Source: Pseudomonas viridiflava
GTDB taxonomy: Bacteria; Pseudomonadota; Gammaproteobacteria; Pseudomonadales; Pseudomonadaceae
DNA: 64,000 nucleotides
Direction of reading: 5' to 3'
Assembly: GCF_900583165.1 (NCBI RefSeq)
Contig: NZ_UTKY01000016.1
Span: forward strand, 62,001 to 126,000
The position numbers and the translations under genes were made by a program. Shown one piece after another: positions 59,604 through 64,000 of this stretch (positions are counted from its first letter, which is position 1; the number at the start of each line of letters is the position of its first letter). The notes below the pieces were generated by a model. It saw nothing but the letters and a program-made list of their open reading frames with translations, was not told where the DNA came from and searched no databases.

Positions 59604-60209
59604 TTACTCGACAGGGACTTCAACAGGCGATTGTTTCGGCGTGTTGTCTTCGTACTCTTGCGCGGCTTTCGCTGCGTCGGCGTCAGCCTTGGCCTTGTCG
59701 TCAGCGCGTTGCTGCAAGGTTTCAAGTTGCTCCGGCGTCAGCATCGACAAACGCAGGACGATGCGTTGCACCAGTTCACGACGCATCTCTTTGCGCACTT
59801 GCAGGATTTCGGAGTCCGAACCCACCAGGTTGTTGCCGTCGTGGCTGACGACTTTCTGAACTTGGATGTTGTCGCCCATCAAAGGCAGATGGTCGCGGCC
59901 CTGGATCTGAAAGGTGAGCACAGTGCTCAATTCGACATCGGACGCACGGCCGGCGCTGGCGTAGCTCAGGTTGCGCTGGGTTTGCTTCTCGTCGGCCAGG
60001 AACAACTTGTAAGTGGCGCCGGTGTAGACGTTCACGCCGTTGTTCTCAAGCACTTGGCGCAGTTGGGTCACGGTCTCGCCATAGGCGTCGCGAGCGCTGA
60101 CATCCAGTTCCTTGATGGTCAATTCGTTGGTGCCGGTACCGCGCAGCTGGAAGCCGCAAGCGCTCAGCAATACGGCGAGGCCCATAACCAGCAGGTTGCG
60201 TTTGATCAT
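59604..60209 (-). CDS. lptE: LPS-assembly lipoprotein LptE
   Basis: 201 residues. The lipobox LLSAC (Cys about residue 18) begins mature CGFQLRGTGTNELTIKELDVSA, the usual LptE start. The C-terminal part (about residues 140-201) is charged and Ala-rich. LptE plugs the LptD barrel and helps insert LPS into the outer membrane. It follows leuS by 88 bp that contain two hairpins. Confidence 0.95.
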   Translation of the reverse strand: MIKRNLLVMGLAVLLSACGFQLRGTGTNELTIKELDVSARDAYGETVTQLRQVLENNGVNVYTGATYKLFLADEKQTQRNLSYASAGRASDVELSTVLTFQIQGRDHLPLMGDNIQVQKVVSHDGNNLVGSDSEILQVRKEMRRELVQRIVLRLSMLTPEQLETLQQRADDKAKADADAAKAAQEYEDNTPKQSPVEVPVE

Positions 60210-60265
60210 TTTGTTGCTCCCCTTGAAACCATGTGGGCCTTATCGAGGCCCTGAAGGCTTTGTTC

Positions 60266-60289
60266 GGCGTGGGGCTTGAACCCCACGCC
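60266..60289 (-). other. Hairpin between leuS and lptE
   Basis: GGCGTGGGG-CTTGAA-CCCCACGCC, a 9-bp stem 8 bp after the leuS stop. No T run follows on the minus strand. A second, shorter stem GGGCCT/AGGCCC lies downstream toward lptE. Confidence 0.5.
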
Positions 60290-60297
60290 TGATCCGA

Positions 60298-63066
<2,769 letters not shown>

Positions 63067-63165
63067 TTACACGGCATGGGCCGTCTGTCGCGGCATCAGG
63101 CACGCGCAGCCATGGGGGCTACGCTGTTTATTGGGGAGCAAGTCTTTCTTCAATGAGGTGAGGGG

Positions 63166-63483
63166 ATGGTTGAATCGCAGCGAATCGCAACGAAACCGGA
63201 TATCTACGAAGGACTGATCGACCGTTTGGGTCGTGCATTGGATGCAGTAAGAACAGCAGGCCGATTGCGTGATGAGCGGCCTGTTGAGTTGGAACTGCGT
63301 GGCCTGAGCCGCGCGGAGCTGGAACTGATCAACGCTTATCTGGAACGCAATGGGCGCAGTGCGCCTCCCTGGGTGGCAACCCCGCCAGTCAAGGAGCCTA
63401 CGCATTCAGCCAAGGTGGTGTGGCTCAAGGATTTGTCGGCCGGTCGTGGCCCGGAAAAGCTCCGGTCCGCCCGCTACAAGTAA
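63166..63483 (+). CDS. Small conserved protein of unknown function
   Basis: 105 residues. A GAGGTGAGGGG site precedes the ATG at 63166. The first 65 residues look helical (PDIYEGLIDRLGRALDAV, LSRAELELINAYLERNG), and a basic, Pro-containing tail follows (KVVWLKDLSAGRGPEKLRS). No family is recognised. It is divergent from leuS and upstream of a YdcF-family gene; a small unknown gene is recalled next to leuS in other pseudomonads. Confidence 0.75.
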   Translation: MVESQRIATKPDIYEGLIDRLGRALDAVRTAGRLRDERPVELELRGLSRAELELINAYLERNGRSAPPWVATPPVKEPTHSAKVVWLKDLSAGRGPEKLRSARYK

Positions 63484-63572
63484 TTCACTCCCCCAAACAG
63501 CACCATGTCACCGTAGAGATTGTCGCTAAACCCCGTTACACCTTAGGCTTCGGGCATCAATGGAGATGCCCG

Positions 63573-64000
63573 ATGCCTATTCGTTATTTAATCAAACAAT
63601 TGCTCTTGCCGCCCGGCATCCTCTTGCTGTTGCTGGCTCTTGCGTGGTGGTTTCGCCGCAGTCGTCCGCGCTTGGCAGCATTCTGCTTTGCCCTTGGCTT
63701 TGGCGGCCTGTGGTTGATGAGCCTGCCGGTCATAATGGAGTGGGGCGCACGCGCGCTGGAGACCGAGCCGGCGTTGGCACGGGATGACTGGGCGACGCTG
63801 GCCCAGCGCGCAGACGCCATTGTGATATTGGGTTCGGGACGTGAGCGCGGCGACCCGGCCTGGGGCACCGACCAGCCGACGGGTGTCGGATTGGAGCGCC
63901 AGCGTTATGCCGCGCGACTGGCCAAGGCCTCCGGGCTGCCGGTGCTGACCACGGGCGGTTTGCATTACGGCACGCCGCCCAGCGAGGCGCAGTTAATGGC
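63573..64000 (+). CDS. YdcF/ElyC-family membrane protein (5' end)
   Basis: The first 142 codons are present; the gene runs past the end of the window. Two hydrophobic segments (about residues 9-27 and 33-52) are followed by a DUF218 domain: ADAIVILGSGRERG, LERQRYAARLAKASGLPVLTTGG (parts). The group includes ElyC and SanA, which act in envelope precursor metabolism. The ATG at 63573 is used. It is not in frame with the small ATG at 63560. Confidence 0.85.
   Translation, partial: MPIRYLIKQLLLPPGILLLLLALAWWFRRSRPRLAAFCFALGFGGLWLMSLPVIMEWGARALETEPALARDDWATLAQRADAIVILGSGRERGDPAWGTDQPTGVGLERQRYAARLAKASGLPVLTTGGLHYGTPPSEAQLM

Overview
This window is a chromosomal segment of a Pseudomonas of the fluorescens group. 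The grounds are the high GC content, gene order that from memory matches the P. aeruginosa PAO1 stretch from oprG (PA4067) down to leuS (PA3987), and many copies of the GTGGGAGGGGGCTTGC-type REP doublets (REPINs) typical of P. fluorescens-like genomes. Nearly all of it is ordinary core genome. No prophage, insertion sequence, tRNA, rRNA or CRISPR array was seen.

Layout. 1-3.4 kb (minus): the 5' end of oprG with a candidate ANR site, then a four-gene operon (His-rich DUF2796 protein, ABC ATPase, FtsX-type permease, DUF3299 protein) behind a Zur-like palindrome, suggesting a zinc-starvation response. 3.4-7.2 kb: a small conserved gene, the thioredoxin-fold chaperone cnoX, an inserted abortive-infection gene of the Abi_2/AbiF family with a candidate structured RNA directly upstream, a methyltransferase and a YbaY-like lipoprotein. 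7.2-15.5 kb (plus): nrdR and the riboflavin genes ribD-ribC-ribBX-ribH, nusB, thiL, a periplasmic binding protein, ribA, a membrane protein and btuF. 15.5-20.7 kb (minus): btuB, then xseB-ispA-dxs for isoprenoid precursors. 20.8-26.2 kb (minus): a MerR regulator overlapping an NAD(P)H oxidoreductase, ycaC, a LexA/PrtR-like S24 repressor, ppa, mtfA and a DedA protein.

26.4-34.6 kb: an ethanolamine catabolic unit (exaC-type aldehyde dehydrogenase, ethanolamine permease, eutB, eutC) with a divergent sigma-54 activator and a good sigma-54 promoter. EutBC needs adenosylcobalamin, and B12 uptake genes lie 10 kb away. 34.7-44 kb: mpl, ubiX, a small lipoprotein, an NAD(P)-binding protein, a MORN-repeat/caspase-like lipoprotein, a MaoC hydratase, lrgAB, a LON-domain protein, a DedA-PAP2 fusion and a 3-methyladenine DNA glycosylase.

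44.2-58.1 kb: proA-nadD-rsfS-rlmH and the cell-shape/lipoylation cluster mrdA-rodA-mltB-rlpA-dacA-ybeD-lipB-lipA, then an LD-carboxypeptidase and a lytic transglycosylase. 58.2-64 kb: arfA (a 54-residue ribosome-rescue factor with an RNase III-type hairpin inside its reading frame), holA, lptE, leuS, a small unknown gene and the start of a YdcF-family gene.

The most interesting parts are the AbiF gene with its upstream RNA, the MORN/caspase lipoprotein, the arfA hairpin, the pair of competing hairpins near 20.84 kb, and the REPIN variants, including two inside-out copies and one collapsed perfect palindrome.
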